DNA of 64,000 nucleotides from Salinimonas marina (GTDB lineage: Bacteria > Pseudomonadota > Gammaproteobacteria > Enterobacterales > Alteromonadaceae). The stretch spans positions 1,362,501-1,426,500 of the forward strand of contig NZ_CP064795.1 in assembly GCF_015644725.1 (NCBI RefSeq), given 5' to 3'. Positions 18,259-29,009 of this stretch are shown piece after piece. The stretch's first letter is position 1; each line of letters begins with the position of its first letter. Position numbers and translations under genes: made by a program. Below the pieces are notes generated by a model that saw only the letters and a list, made by a program, of their open reading frames with translations, had not been told where the DNA came from and searched no databases.

Positions 18259-21078
18259 TCAAAATGTACCGCGCAAGCCAACTGAGTAACGCGAGCCGTT
18301 ATCTTCAATGGAGTAGACCTGGTCGGCAAAGCGGCCAACCTGTCTGAGCTCTTCATCGGTTACATTAATACCTTCAACAAATACTGACAGATTCTCATTA
18401 ATGTCGTAACTGGCGCTCATATCCCACTGACCATAGGTTTCGGTGGTTACCGGTTCTGCGGTAGCGCCGCCCACGGAGGTATTATCCAAAGCAAACAGGA
18501 ATGCTTCGCGGTTGTTAAACGCCACCCGGGCCTGAAATGCATCGCGTTCGTAAAAAACGATTAGGTTTTGAGAGTCGCCTAATCCTTCCAACGCGAAAGC
18601 CTGACTGGTATCGCCAGAGACTTCAGCATCGCTATTGACCACAGTGGCATTAGCGGTAATACCAAAGCCATTGTCCCAGATATGCGTTAATGCGACTTCA
18701 AAACCGTTCACGGTCGCCGTTTCACCATTTTGTGGACGCGAAACCGTATACACTTCGCTTTCGCCGTTTAACTCTTCAGTACTGGCGACCACATCGGTAT
18801 CCGGATTTTGCGGATCTAATGATACGTCGGTAGCACACGCCGCATCAGTACAGCGATAGCCGTTATCCGCACTGCGGGCACTCAAAGAGTAAGTTTCTTC
18901 ACCAGAAAGCGTAACAATGAAGTTCTCGACTTCTTTGTTAAATACAGCGAACGAGAAAACCGACACGTCACTGTAGTACCACTCAAAAGACAAATCCCAG
19001 TTTTCAGCCTGGAAGGGTTCTAATCCGGGATTACCGCCGCTGGCCTGCAGGTTCTGGCGGCGCGGCTCACCAAAGGTGGTGGCCGGGGACATTTGTGACA
19101 TGGTAGGACGGGTGATTGAATCGTAGCGTGAAAAACGCAGAATCATGTCATCTTTAAGCTCAAGTTTGACATTTACACTTGGCAGCAAATTACTGTAGGA
19201 GGTTGAGCCCGTAATATCTTGTTCGGGCCCAAACTGGTTAGCGAACAGAGTTAAATCTGAGGTAGGCACAATATCGGATACGAAAGCCTGGACCGCGGCA
19301 ACTTCGACATCGGTTTCTTCGTATCTTGCTCCCACGTTCATCGTCAGCGGCATATCACCGATGTCATAGCCAAACTCAAACTGAGCATACAAGGCGGTAA
19401 CATCTTCGTTTACGGTATAATGATTCGGCTGAAGCGTGGGGACGACCGGAAAACCTTCTGAAGCCAGATAATCCAGGTACGCGTCGCCATCATAGGTATA
19501 CCAGGTGTCGATCAGGCCATCAAAATAGTTGTTGGCGGTGAAAGGACGAATGTTCAGCGTATCTACCGGCGCAGCTTCGTTATATCCACAAAAGCCACAC
19601 TGGGAAGCAAAAAGCTGGTAACTGTACTTTTCACGCTCAGAGTAAAGAATGCCGAAATCGGCTTTTCGAAAGACAATTGAATCAGACAGGTAGGTGAAAT
19701 CAGCCTTATACTCGGTGATTTCGTCTTCTGACGCCCGTGGGTTACCTAGCTCGTTGTAATGCAGACGGTTTAACGATACATCAGGTAACTCGCCATCATT
19801 AAAACCATCATGTAATACGGTGGGTGTCTCACCAGAGCCATCAAATTCGTAATTATTTATAATGCCGATAACATTAAAGCGGGCATCACCCGCGATATCA
19901 TTTTCAGCGGTGGAGTGGGAAACATCGAATTTTGCTACCAGCGCCTCGTTTATTTGCCAATCAATGTTCAGTCCGAACCCGTTATTGGTCACTTCACGAA
20001 TATTGCGGGTACTTGATACAAAATCTGATGCCGGGTTACCGCTACCCTGATGCAAATCGATTTCCTGGGTGAACTGGGTGGCAGTATTGGTATCAGGATT
20101 GATAGTGGCAGAGCCTACGCGATCGGGCTCAAACCAGGAGGCTAAGTCGGTCACCTGCGAGTCAACTTCAAACTTAGAAACAAACCCATCAAGGGTAATC
20201 GTCACCTCATCCGATGGCGCATACTGAGCAACCAAAGAGGCATTGGTTCGTGTTCTTTCCTGCTGGTCAACGATCTGGTCCCAGTTACGGGGGAAGTAAA
20301 CATTGTCAGCAATAACGCCATCGTTGCGATTTGAAAGAGTCAGACCTGGACGCCAGCCAGCGGTCTGGATCCTGTTGATTTGTACATCACGTTCCTGATG
20401 CGATACCGCAAGTAACAACCCAAGCTTATCGTCAGCAAAAGTATTACTGGCTAAAAAAGAAGCCTGGGGAGAGGTTTCTTCAGACAAGCTTTCATACACG
20501 CCTTTTACGGTTCCTACCAACTGCAAACCATCATAATCGAAGGGGCGTGCGGTGGTTATGTTAATGGTAGAGCCAATCCCGCCTGACTGCATACTGGCCA
20601 CACCGCTTTTAAAAATATTTGCACCAGTGATTTGGTCGGCTGCCAGCACGTCGAAATTAAATGCCCGGCCGTCTGAATCCGTAGCTATTTGTCTGCCATT
20701 AACCAGTACCGTATTAAACTGAGGTCCAAAGCCTCGAACCGTAACCTGTTGTCCTTCGCCACCGCTGCGGTCGATTGAAACGCCGGTGATACGTTGCAGC
20801 GACTCTGCTACGTTCAGGTCCGGAAACTTACCTAAATCCTCTGCAGCAATGCCATCAGAAACCGCCAGGGCTTCCTTCTTATTCGTCATGGCCTGCTTCA
20901 GGCTGCTTACGATACCTCTTACTTCGATAACTTCGACGTCCGCATTTGCATCTGCGGGACCAGATTGGGCTTCCTGGGCAAACGAAATGGGCGAGTGAAG
21001 GGCAGAGGCGACAGCGATACCCAGGAGCGTACGCTTTGTTGCGGGTACGAGTTTGAATGTGTGCTTATGATTTGTCAC
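18259..21078 (-). CDS. TonB-dependent receptor (Xanthomonas/Caulobacter-type sugar receptor)
   Basis: The GTG at 21078, with GGAGAG ten bases upstream, opens a 939-residue outer membrane receptor. After a long signal peptide (KRTLLGIAVASALHSPISFA) come the TonB-box region (VEVIEVRG) and the plug: SDGIAAEDLGKFPDLNVAES, LQRITGVSIDR, VTVRGFGPQFNTVLVNGRQI. A 22-strand barrel ends in SRYSVGLRGTF. Plug features place it in the large TonB-dependent receptor group that imports oligosaccharides in Xanthomonas, Caulobacter and Alteromonas. It probably brings galactosides across the outer membrane for the symporter and galactosidases nearby. A LacI-type palindrome lies about 160 bases upstream. Confidence 0.9.
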   Translation of the reverse strand: MTNHKHTFKLVPATKRTLLGIAVASALHSPISFAQEAQSGPADANADVEVIEVRGIVSSLKQAMTNKKEALAVSDGIAAEDLGKFPDLNVAESLQRITGVSIDRSGGEGQQVTVRGFGPQFNTVLVNGRQIATDSDGRAFNFDVLAADQITGANIFKSGVASMQSGGIGSTINITTARPFDYDGLQLVGTVKGVYESLSEETSPQASFLASNTFADDKLGLLLAVSHQERDVQINRIQTAGWRPGLTLSNRNDGVIADNVYFPRNWDQIVDQQERTRTNASLVAQYAPSDEVTITLDGFVSKFEVDSQVTDLASWFEPDRVGSATINPDTNTATQFTQEIDLHQGSGNPASDFVSSTRNIREVTNNGFGLNIDWQINEALVAKFDVSHSTAENDIAGDARFNVIGIINNYEFDGSGETPTVLHDGFNDGELPDVSLNRLHYNELGNPRASEDEITEYKADFTYLSDSIVFRKADFGILYSEREKYSYQLFASQCGFCGYNEAAPVDTLNIRPFTANNYFDGLIDTWYTYDGDAYLDYLASEGFPVVPTLQPNHYTVNEDVTALYAQFEFGYDIGDMPLTMNVGARYEETDVEVAAVQAFVSDIVPTSDLTLFANQFGPEQDITGSTSYSNLLPSVNVKLELKDDMILRFSRYDSITRPTMSQMSPATTFGEPRRQNLQASGGNPGLEPFQAENWDLSFEWYYSDVSVFSFAVFNKEVENFIVTLSGEETYSLSARSADNGYRCTDAACATDVSLDPQNPDTDVVASTEELNGESEVYTVSRPQNGETATVNGFEVALTHIWDNGFGITANATVVNSDAEVSGDTSQAFALEGLGDSQNLIVFYERDAFQARVAFNNREAFLFALDNTSVGGATAEPVTTETYGQWDMSASYDINENLSVFVEGINVTDEELRQVGRFADQVYSIEDNGSRYSVGLRGTF

Positions 21079-21239
21079 GGTATTCTCTCCATATGGATTT
21101 ATTAACCTAACGACTCCCTTAATCATTTTAGTAGGGAGGGAAATCGTCAGCGCGTTAACATTGCCTTCGTTTACCAGCAAACCGCCTATACAACCCGGGG
21201 CGATAGATATTTTTTGAGGGCAAACCAGGTTAAGAAAGG

Positions 21240-21252
21240 TGAAACGTTTTCC
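21240..21252. promoter_or_regulatory. Candidate LacI-type operator upstream of the TonB-dependent receptor
   Basis: TGAAACGTTTTCC contains the palindrome GAAA-CG-TTTTC and shares the core AAACGTTTT with the site between the GH36 and GH42 genes. It lies in the 5' region of the receptor gene. This fits one regulator controlling both halves of the locus. Confidence 0.45.
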
Positions 21253-21313
21253 TAACTGAAAATTATCCTATCATAAAAAAAATATAATGTGACAGACTTG
21301 TAAAGTTTTTTTA

Positions 21314-21342
21314 CATAAAAAGCGCAGTGTAAACTGCGCTTC
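21314..21342 (-). terminator. Terminator of glpK
   Basis: On the minus strand, GCGCAG-TTTACA-CTGCGC is followed by TTTTTATG, about 40 bases after the glpK stop. Confidence 0.82.
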
Positions 21343-21380
21343 AGGAAATATCAGACACGGCGTGGTGAAAAACGGAGGGC

Positions 21381-22865
21381 TTAACTACAGCGAATTCGGG
21401 TCACCGCTTCTTGCCAGCCTGCGTATGCGGTGTCGCGCTGTGCTTTGGTGAGACGCGGCTCAAATACGCTGTCGCATTGCCAGCATTGAGTCAGAGTATC
21501 CAGGTCGGTAAAGATCCCCTGTTGTAAGCCAGCCAGAAAAGCGGCCCCGACGGCGGTGGTTTCTGTGACCGCAGGGCGTTTTACTTCAGCGCCCAAAATG
21601 TCGGCTAAAAAGCCCATTACCCAGTCATTGTTGGCCATCCCCCCATCCACCCGCAGTGAGACCGGGCGCGCGCCATCACTTTCCATGGCTTTTTGTAAAT
21701 CTTTGGTTTGGTAACAAACCGACTGTAACCCCGCCGCCACAATTTCATTAATGCCGGTATCACGGGTTAAGCCTAACATAGCGCCGCGGGCATCTGGATC
21801 CCAGTACGGTGCGCCTAAGCCGGTAAAGGCGGGCACCAGATAGACACCATTGTCTTCGCGAGCCCGGGCTGCCAAGGCTTCGGTTTCGGCCGCATTGTCG
21901 ATAAGCTTTAAACCGTCCCGCAGCCATTGCACGGTCGCGCCGGCCATAAAGATGCTGCCTTCCAGCGCATAAGTTGTGTGGCCGTTAAGCCGATAACCAA
22001 CGGTGGTCAGCAGGCGGTTTTTAGACACCAGGGGGGTATCTCCGGTGTTTAAAATCATAAAACACCCGGTGCCATACGTGCTCTTTGCCATGCCTTTTTC
22101 AAAACAGGCCTGGCCGATAAGCGCCGCTTGCTGATCACCGGCCACCCCGCTGATGGGTATACGTTTTCCTGTCAGCTCCGCAGAAGTATTTCCGAAGTCG
22201 GCGGCACAATCCATAACCTCTGGTAGCATCGCGGCTGGAATATCAAAGGCTTTAAGCAGTTCTGTATCCCACTGCTGAGTGTGAATATTAAATAGCATAG
22301 TACGCGAGGCGTTGGTGGCATCGGTTTTATGTGATGCGCCGTCCGTCAGTTTCCAGATTAAATAGGTATCTACCGTCCCGAAAAGTAACTCACCGGCTTC
22401 AGCCCGCGCCCGGGCTCCTTCAACATTATTCAGAATCCAGTTGAGCTTAGTGGCCGAAAAGTAAGGGTCCAGCAATAAGCCGGTATTGTCGGTAATATAA
22501 TTCACCAGCTGTTCATTCTGGCTCAATTCCCGACAGTAGGGCGCAGTGCGGCGGTCCTGCCAGACAATAGCCGGGTACACAGTCGCTCCGGTATGTTTAT
22601 CCCATACCAGTGTGGTTTCGCGCTGATTGGTGATGCCCAGCGCAGCAATATCACCGGCATCGATTTGCGACTTTTGCAACACGTCACGTAATGTGTGGGT
22701 TACGCTGTTCCAGATATCGTCAGGCTGATGTTCCACCCAGCCATCTTTGGGGTAATGCTGCGTAAATTCTTGCTGAGACATGGCAATAATAGAACCGTCA
22801 TCGGCAAAAACAATACTGCGGGAACTGGTGGTCCCCTGGTCGATAGCCAGTAAATGCTGGGTCAA
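21381..22865 (-). CDS. glpK: Glycerol kinase
   Basis: A 494-residue FGGY-family kinase that phosphorylates glycerol to glycerol-3-phosphate in the cytoplasm. The start is [16 protein letters not shown] (phosphate-binding loop). Later signatures are [28 protein letters not shown] and [23 protein letters not shown] at 22865 is taken as the start because AAGGAGTGATATT places a strong ribosome binding site at correct spacing; a GTG at 22883 would overlap that site. It diverges from glpR across a GlpR-type operator and, with glpD on the far side, forms the glycerol regulon. No glpF facilitator is seen in the window. Confidence 0.94.
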   Translation of the reverse strand: MTQHLLAIDQGTTSSRSIVFADDGSIIAMSQQEFTQHYPKDGWVEHQPDDIWNSVTHTLRDVLQKSQIDAGDIAALGITNQRETTLVWDKHTGATVYPAIVWQDRRTAPYCRELSQNEQLVNYITDNTGLLLDPYFSATKLNWILNNVEGARARAEAGELLFGTVDTYLIWKLTDGASHKTDATNASRTMLFNIHTQQWDTELLKAFDIPAAMLPEVMDCAADFGNTSAELTGKRIPISGVAGDQQAALIGQACFEKGMAKSTYGTGCFMILNTGDTPLVSKNRLLTTVGYRLNGHTTYALEGSIFMAGATVQWLRDGLKLIDNAAETEALAARAREDNGVYLVPAFTGLGAPYWDPDARGAMLGLTRDTGINEIVAAGLQSVCYQTKDLQKAMESDGARPVSLRVDGGMANNDWVMGFLADILGAEVKRPAVTETTAVGAAFLAGLQQGIFTDLDTLTQCWQCDSVFEPRLTKAQRDTAYAGWQEAVTRIRCS

Positions 22866-22928
22866 AATATCACTCCTTAGCACGCTTTTTTAATGAGTTT
22901 GCATTATTCACAGACAATTAACAATGGT

Positions 22929-22948
22929 TGTTTTCGATAACGAACATA
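22929..22948. promoter_or_regulatory. GlpR operator between glpK and glpR
   Basis: TGTTTTCGATAACGAACATA closely matches the Escherichia coli GlpR consensus (palindromic TGTTCG/CGAACA halves around ATAA). It lies in the divergent glpK/glpR region, where it would repress both genes until glycerol-3-phosphate binds GlpR. Confidence 0.75.
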
Positions 22949-23019
22949 GTTGCAACATATCGGCATAGGCGCAGTGAGTTTTAAACCGTATACTGAAGGT
23001 AGAAAAGTCAGGAGTAGTT

Positions 23020-23778
23020 ATGAATCAGACCCAGCGCCACGAAAAGATTGTCGGTTTATTGAAGCAGCATGGTTTTATGTCGATTGACGATCTGGTCACA
23101 GCATGTGCGGTAACCCCACAAACCATTCGCCGCGATCTGAATCAGATGGCCGAGGCCAATGTCCTTAGTCGTTACCATGGCGGCGCCGGTTTGAACCGGA
23201 GCTGGGAAAACACCCCGTATCAGCAGCGTAAAGCACAAAACGAAGGGGTTAAAAACCGTATTGCCAAAGCGGTGGCGCAGATGATCCCCGATGGAGCCTC
23301 ATTGTTTATTAACATTGGCACCACCACCGAACTGATTGCTCAGCATTTACTGAATCACAAAAATCTACATGTGGTCACCAATAATATTCATGTGGCCACA
23401 CTGCTTTCCTCGAAAGAAGACTTTTCGGTAATCATCGCGGCCGGTGAGGTACGCTATCGAGATGGCGGGATTATCGGCGAGGCCACCTGTGATTTTATCA
23501 GTCAGTTCCGGATGGACTACGGCATTATAGGTATCAGCGGGATTTCGGCAGATGGCGCGCTGCTGGACTTTGATTTTCGGGAAGTAAAGGTGTCTCAGGC
23601 GATTATCCAAAATACCGAAACCACCATTCTGGCTGCGGATTACAGCAAATTTGAGCGGCGCGCGATGGTGGAGCAGGGGCATTTATCTCAGGTTGATTTT
23701 CTGGTGTGTGATCAAAGACCTCCGGATCAGATCATGACCATCATTGACGAGCATGAGATTGGCTTTATTGAGGCCTGA
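23020..23778 (+). CDS. glpR: Glycerol-3-phosphate regulon repressor (DeoR family)
   Basis: A 252-residue DeoR-type regulator. The N-terminal helix-turn-helix is RHEKIVGLLKQHGFMSIDDL with CAVTPQTIRRDLNQM, followed by a sugar-phosphate sensing domain (INIGTTTELIAQHLL, GEVRYRDGGIIGEA, DYGIIGISGISADG). Length and motifs match GlpR. It binds DNA and releases it when glycerol-3-phosphate is present. The start has AGGAG nearby. It lies between the divergent glpK and the following glpD, with operators on both sides, so it probably regulates both and itself. Confidence 0.92.
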   Translation: MNQTQRHEKIVGLLKQHGFMSIDDLVTACAVTPQTIRRDLNQMAEANVLSRYHGGAGLNRSWENTPYQQRKAQNEGVKNRIAKAVAQMIPDGASLFINIGTTTELIAQHLLNHKNLHVVTNNIHVATLLSSKEDFSVIIAAGEVRYRDGGIIGEATCDFISQFRMDYGIIGISGISADGALLDFDFREVKVSQAIIQNTETTILAADYSKFERRAMVEQGHLSQVDFLVCDQRPPDQIMTIIDEHEIGFIEA

Positions 23779-23801
23779 TAAGCAATATAAAACCTCAATA
23801 T

Positions 23802-23832
23802 GCATTTTCGTTTGTTTTCGATAATGTTCGTT
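23802..23832. promoter_or_regulatory. GlpR-like operators upstream of glpD
   Basis: Repeated half-sites: GCATTTTCGTTTGTTTTCG, then TGTTTTCGATAATGTTCGTT. The second matches the left half of the GlpR site well; the right half is degenerate. They lie 70-100 bases before the glpD start. Confidence 0.6.
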
Positions 23833-23899
23833 TTGTGTTGACTTGCGCGGTCAATACCGTTGAAATAGCATTTCTACAACCATACTCAAGGGGCCCATT

Positions 23900-25481
23900 A
23901 TGGCAAATCAAACCCAACAACCTGATCACGAGACCGACCTGCTGGTTATCGGGGCGGGGTGAATGGCGTCGGCATAGCGCTGGATGCAGCGGGGCGCGGT
24001 TTGCAGGTAATGCTCTGTGAAAAAGGCGACCTGGCCGGGGCCACTTCCTCTGCCAGTAGCAAACTGATTCATGGTGGATTGCGTTACCTTGAACATTACG
24101 AATTCCGGTTAGTCAAAGAAGCCTTATCCGAACGGGAAGTTTTGCTTAATAAAGCCCTCATATCATGTGGCCGTTACGTTTTCGCCTGCCACATCAAAAA
24201 CACCTCAGACCAGCGTGGATGCTGCGGGCTGGCCTGTTTTTATATGACTCACTGGCTAAAAGAAATGTGCTACCGGGTTCAAAGAAATTAACAATGCAGA
24301 AGGACAGCCCGCTGGTACCGCAAATATCCACCTGTTTTGAATATTCAGATGGCTGGGTGGATGATGCCCGTCTGGTGGTGTTAAACGCGATGGCCGCCCG
24401 CGACAAAGGCGCGGATATTCGGGTGCGCACTGAATGTATCAGCGCCAGAAAACAGGCTAATTACTGGCTCGTCACTTTGCGCGGGCCAGAAGGTAAAACG
24501 TTTACAGTGAGCGCCCGGGCCCTGGTGAATGCGACCGGCCCCTGGGCAACCTCGTTTTTAGAACGGATGGAAAACACCGATATTCCTGGCACCATGCGGA
24601 TGGTTAAAGGCAGCCATTTGGTGGTGCCTCGTTTGTACGAGGGCGAGGAAGCCTATATTCTGCAAAATGAAGACGGGCGGATTGTATTTGTCATTCCTTA
24701 CGAGAATGATTTTTCCCTGGTGGGCACCACGGATGAAAATTATACCGGTGATCCGCAAGCGGCGAGCATCTCGGTCGCAGAGACCGAATACTTACTTAAA
24801 GTCGTAAAATCTTATTTCAAAACTGACATCGGTGAGCCGGATATTGTTCACAGTTACAGTGGTGTACGGCCATTGCTGGAAGAAAAAAATGCCTCAGCAC
24901 AGGAATTGACCCGTGATTATAAGGTCGAACTGCGTAATGAAGACAACGAGCCGCTGCTGATGAATATTTTTGGTGGCAAGATAACAACGTATCGAAAGCT
25001 GGCTGAACAGGCGGTCGATAAACTGGCCGCCTGTTATAACCTTACTCAAGGGCCGTGGACCGCGAAAGCAACACTGCCTGGTGGCGATTTTTCCGATCCG
25101 CGCACCTACGCAAGACAGCTTCAACGCCGCTTTGACTGGTTGCCAGAAACCCTGGCCAGACGCTATACCCGCCAGTACGGCACGTTATGTGAGGAATTCC
25201 TGCAACATAAAACCGCACTATCGGATATGGGTGAAGACTTCGGCTCACAATTATTTGCCGCCGAGGTAGACTATCTGGTGGAACGGGAGTGGGCGGTCAG
25301 CACGGATGATATTTTGTGGCGCCGGACCAAACAGGGGCTGCATTTTTCAACGGCCAGAGAAGCGCAGTTAAAGGCGTATCTTCAACAACATCCGTTGCTG
25401 GGCCAGTACACTGCTGAAGCTAACCTATCTGCCGCCAGTGGTAGCGATGATGGTGTAGCCGCGACGAGTCAGCCGGTATAA
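23900..25481 (+). pseudogene. glpD: Aerobic glycerol-3-phosphate dehydrogenase, two frameshifts
   Basis: Three frames join to a 527-residue FAD enzyme that oxidises glycerol-3-phosphate to dihydroxyacetone phosphate and feeds electrons to quinone at the inner membrane. The ATG at 23900 follows AAGGGG. Features are the FAD motif LVIGAG-VNGVGIALDAAGRG, ATSSASSKLIHGGLRYLEHY, LRFRLPHQKHLRPAWMLRAG, and the tail with IFGGKITTYRKLAE. The frame is lost at a GGGG run (23956-23959, giving a TGA inside the FAD motif) and at CCC (24155-24157); one extra base at each restores it. Given the regulated glp context, a real double knockout is unlikely, and sequence errors are the simpler reading. Confidence 0.85.
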
Positions 25482-25702
25482 GCCCGTGGGCTGACATCAG
25501 TGCTCGTGAGACCGGCCGGTTCAGTGCCTGAACCAGCCCCCTGATAAGGTAACCGGGCGGCGATGCAGGTTAAACGGGTCTGGTGTTTGCCGCTAAATCT
25601 GCCTACACTCGATGGCCTCATAATAACAATAAAACGACAGAGACTCGGCTGCCGATAGCCGATTATCCGCAGTATTCACCCATTTACACATTCAGGTTTA
25701 TT

Positions 25703-26830
25703 ATGACACAGAAAAAAGTCGGGTTTGTTGGCTGGCGAGGTATGGTTGGCTCAGTGTTGATGCAGCGCATGCAGGAGCAGAATGACTTCGAGCATATTGC
25801 CGCGACCTTTTTTACCACCTCCCAGGCGGGCCAGCCGGCCCCCCAGTTTGGTCAGACAGACGCTGGCCAGCTTGAAGATGCCTTTGATTTCAATAGCCTG
25901 GCGCAACAGGATATTATTGTTACCTGCCAGGGTGGCGACTATACTAAGCAAGTGTACCAGGACCTGCGGGAGCAGGGATGGAATGGCTACTGGATTGATG
26001 CGGCCTCAGCGCTGCGAATGAACGACGATGCCGTCATCGTATTAGACCCGGTAAATCGTACGCACATCGATAATGCTATAGACAGTGGTACCAAAACCTT
26101 TGTTGGCGGGAATTGCACGGTCTCCCTGATGCTGCTGGCATTAGGCGGGTTATTCGCCAAAGATTTGGTGGAATGGGTTTCGCCTATGACCTATCAGGCG
26201 GCGTCGGGCTCGGGCGCCAAACATATGCGTGAACTTATCAGTCAGATGGGCGCTATTCATACCTCGGTAACCGAGTCGCTGGAGGACCCGGCCAGTGCGA
26301 TTCTGGATATTGACCGGCAGGTGGCCGATTTTATTCGCAGTGAAGACTATCCCTGCGACCAGTTTGGCGTTCCTTTAGCGGGCAGCCTGATCCCTTATAT
26401 TGATAGTCAGATGCCTTCCGGGCAGAGCCGCGAAGAATATAAGGCCGGTGCTGAAGCCAATAAAATTCTACAACGGATGGACACGCCGGTGCCTATTGAT
26501 GGTTTGTGCGTAAGGGTAGGCGCGATGCGAAGCCACAGTCAGGCGTTAACCATTAAACTTAAAGAAGACTTGCCGCTGGATGAAATTGAAGATCTTCTTG
26601 AATCTCACAACGAGTGGGTGAAAGTGATTGCTAATGATCGTGAGCAGTCTATGCGCGAACTGACCCCGGCCAGTGTGACCGGAAGCCTGTCTATCCCTAT
26701 AGGCCGGATTCGCAAACTGGCTATGGGGCCGCAATACATTTCCGCCTTCACCGTTGGTGATCAGCTGTTATGGGGCGCAGCCGAGCCCTTACGTCGCATG
26801 TTAACGATCCTACTTAGCAAACTAAGTTAA
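25703..26830 (+). CDS. asd: Aspartate-semialdehyde dehydrogenase
   Basis: A 375-residue enzyme that reduces aspartyl phosphate to aspartate semialdehyde with NADPH, a branch point to lysine, threonine, methionine and diaminopimelate. The ATG at 25703 opens the nucleotide-binding start [20 protein letters not shown]; an upstream in-frame start at 25583 would add 40 unrelated residues. The catalytic cysteine is in [10 protein letters not shown] (about residue 138). [19 protein letters not shown] and the length are those of the gammaproteobacterial-type Asd (E. coli 367). Single-gene unit with its own terminator; no lysine riboswitch seen upstream. Confidence 0.95.
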   Translation: MTQKKVGFVGWRGMVGSVLMQRMQEQNDFEHIAATFFTTSQAGQPAPQFGQTDAGQLEDAFDFNSLAQQDIIVTCQGGDYTKQVYQDLREQGWNGYWIDAASALRMNDDAVIVLDPVNRTHIDNAIDSGTKTFVGGNCTVSLMLLALGGLFAKDLVEWVSPMTYQAASGSGAKHMRELISQMGAIHTSVTESLEDPASAILDIDRQVADFIRSEDYPCDQFGVPLAGSLIPYIDSQMPSGQSREEYKAGAEANKILQRMDTPVPIDGLCVRVGAMRSHSQALTIKLKEDLPLDEIEDLLESHNEWVKVIANDREQSMRELTPASVTGSLSIPIGRIRKLAMGPQYISAFTVGDQLLWGAAEPLRRMLTILLSKLS

Positions 26831-26845
26831 ATTACCGGTTAAAGA

Positions 26846-26885
26846 GAACCACCCATTGCGGTCATCTGCCACGGGTGGTTTCTTA
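26846..26885. terminator. Terminator between asd and the kef gene
   Basis: GAACCACCC...GGGTGGTTTC forms a nine-base stem followed by TTTCTTATT on the plus strand. It lies between two convergent genes and ends asd. Confidence 0.75.
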
Positions 26886-26894
26886 TTCGCAATT

Positions 26895-28885
26895 TTACTT
26901 TGCCCTCACCCTGCCTGTAACAACCTTACCGCACACATAGTGTGCACCGGTGTTTAAGCCATTGAAGTACCGCGTCAGCCATGTGCCCGGAACCGTTATA
27001 GCCGCACATTTTAAGGCTGCTTGACCTCGGGTGGCTCGGTTTGATTGTGGGGACGGGGGCTCAGCAGTGCGTTCCTGTTGTAAAGCCTGCTCAATTAACC
27101 CCTCCAGTTGCATAAACAGCGTCAGGTAATCATTATCCAGATGTTTACCCGCTTTTTCATCCACCCATGCCCGGTACAATGTATCTGACTGCTCCTGTTC
27201 GATGTTCTGGTAAGCTGTGGTTTGTCGGCTTACTTCCTCAGGCGAAAAGCCACTGCAGTGCAAGGCCTGAGCCCCTAGCTCCAGAGCCGAGTAATACGTT
27301 TCTGACACCGAGACATTGGCCCCGGCGTGACGTAACCGGTAACTGTGGCCGCGATCAAACGCGCGGCCATGATATTGACCTTGGGGTAGGTCCGCTTAAC
27401 ATAGCGTACCATTTCAATAGCGGCCTGCTGATTGTCGATGGCCACCACCAGCATTGCTGCCTTTTCAATGCCTGCGGTAGCCAGAATATCGTGCTGGGTG
27501 GCGTCACCAAAGTAGGCTTTAGTGCTAATTCGTCGCATCAATTCGACTTGCTCCGCTCTGATATCCAACACCACGGTTTTGATGCCATTGGCCATTAGCA
27601 AGCGATTGACAATCTGTCCGACCCGGCCAATACCGGCTATAATCACCGTACCCTGCTCGTCGATAGGGTCGGCCACACGCTGATTAGAATGATGGCGATA
27701 ACGGGGCAAAATGACCCTGTCAAATAAAATGAACAAGGCTGGGGTTAAGAACATCGACAAGGCCACCACCAGCGCCAGCACCTCTGCCAGCGAACCAGGA
27801 ATAACCTGATTTTGTTCTGAGTAACTTAACAGCACAAAGCCGAATTCACCGGTCTGAGCCAGACTCAGGGTAAGCAACCAGCGGTCGGTTCCGTGGATAC
27901 CGAAAAAACCTCCAATTCCAAACAGAATCAACGCTTTAATTAGCATCACCGCAAGCGTAAGACCGATGATAAGCCATGGGCTATTATTCAGAACCTGCAT
28001 ATTGATACCGGCGCCCACCGTAATAAAAAACAAGCCCAGAAGCAGCCCTTTCAAAGGCGCGACGCTGGACTCCAGTTCATGCCGAAATTCACTATTTGCC
28101 AATACCACCCCGGCTAAAAAGGTGCCCAGGGCAGCCGATAGACCCACCATATTCATTAACGCGGCGATGCCGATGACCAGCATCAGAGCGGTGGCAGTAA
28201 ACACTTCTTTTAAGCCGCTGGAAGCCACAAATCTGAATAGAGGACGACTAAGGTAGTGGCCCGCACTGATGACGGCCGCCACCGACACCAGAATGACCAG
28301 AGCATGTGCCCAGGCCGGTAAATCAGCCACCAGACTGACACTGTGGGCGCCGGTATCGGCTGCGCTGCTATCGGGCAACGCCAGCAAAGGAATAATCGCC
28401 AGCATAAAAATCACCGCAATATCCTGAAACAGAAGAACCGAAAAAGCACTTTTGCCCCCATCGGTTTTTTGTAAGCCTTTTTCCTGCAAGGTTTGCAATA
28501 CAATGGCAGTCGAAGATAAAGCCAGCACAAAACCGATGGCGATGCCCACTGACCAGCGTTGGTTAAACGCAATCGCAAGCCCTGTGACCGCCAGAAGTGT
28601 CAGGAAGACCTGTAACCCGCCTAATCCCAGCAAACGGCTTTTCATGGCCCATAGAGCTTTTGGCTCCAGTTCCAGACCGACTAAAAACAACATCATCGCC
28701 ACCCCAAATTCGGCAAAATGCTGAATGGTCACGGTTTCGTCACCCACCACGCCTAATACTGGGCCAATGATAACGCCGGCCACCAGGTAGCCTAATACCG
28801 AACCCAGTCCCAACCTTTTTGCTACCGGTACGGCGATCACCGCCGCTAAAAGATAAATAAACGCCTGTAGAAAATAGTCGCTCAT
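26895..28885 (-). pseudogene. Kef-type monovalent cation:proton antiporter (CPA2), one frameshift
   Basis: Two frames join to a 663-residue CPA2 transporter of the KefB/KefC type. About 12 membrane helices start at MSDYFLQAFIYLLAAVIAVP and include the helix with FLVGLELEP. An NAD-binding RCK/TrkA-N domain follows (VIIAGIGRVGQIVNRLL, AYFGDATQHDIL), then an acidic helical tail. The frame is lost near 27358-27366, after VNIMAAR; one extra base reads on into FDRGHSYRLRHAGANVSVSE and the tail. KefB/KefC export potassium and acidify the cytoplasm when glutathione adducts of electrophiles bind. No kefF/kefG partner is next to it. Confidence 0.8.
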
Positions 28886-29009
28886 AGAAAAAGGGCCTGT
28901 ATCTTAAGGTTAAAAATTCAAATATAGAATGCAGGCTTTTACGCACAAAAGATATTTTTAGTGTTTTTATCCGGTTCGGCGGGGGGAATAAGTTAGTCAA
29001 AACCCTGGG

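Noticed and set aside
23956..24157. Programmed frameshifting in glpD
   Set aside because: No slippery heptamer with a downstream structure was seen, and the same one-base loss pattern occurs in nine unrelated genes.
25482..25702. Possible lysine riboswitch upstream of asd
   Set aside because: No conserved riboswitch core words were found. Only a small GTTCAG/CTGAAC hairpin near 25520 exists.
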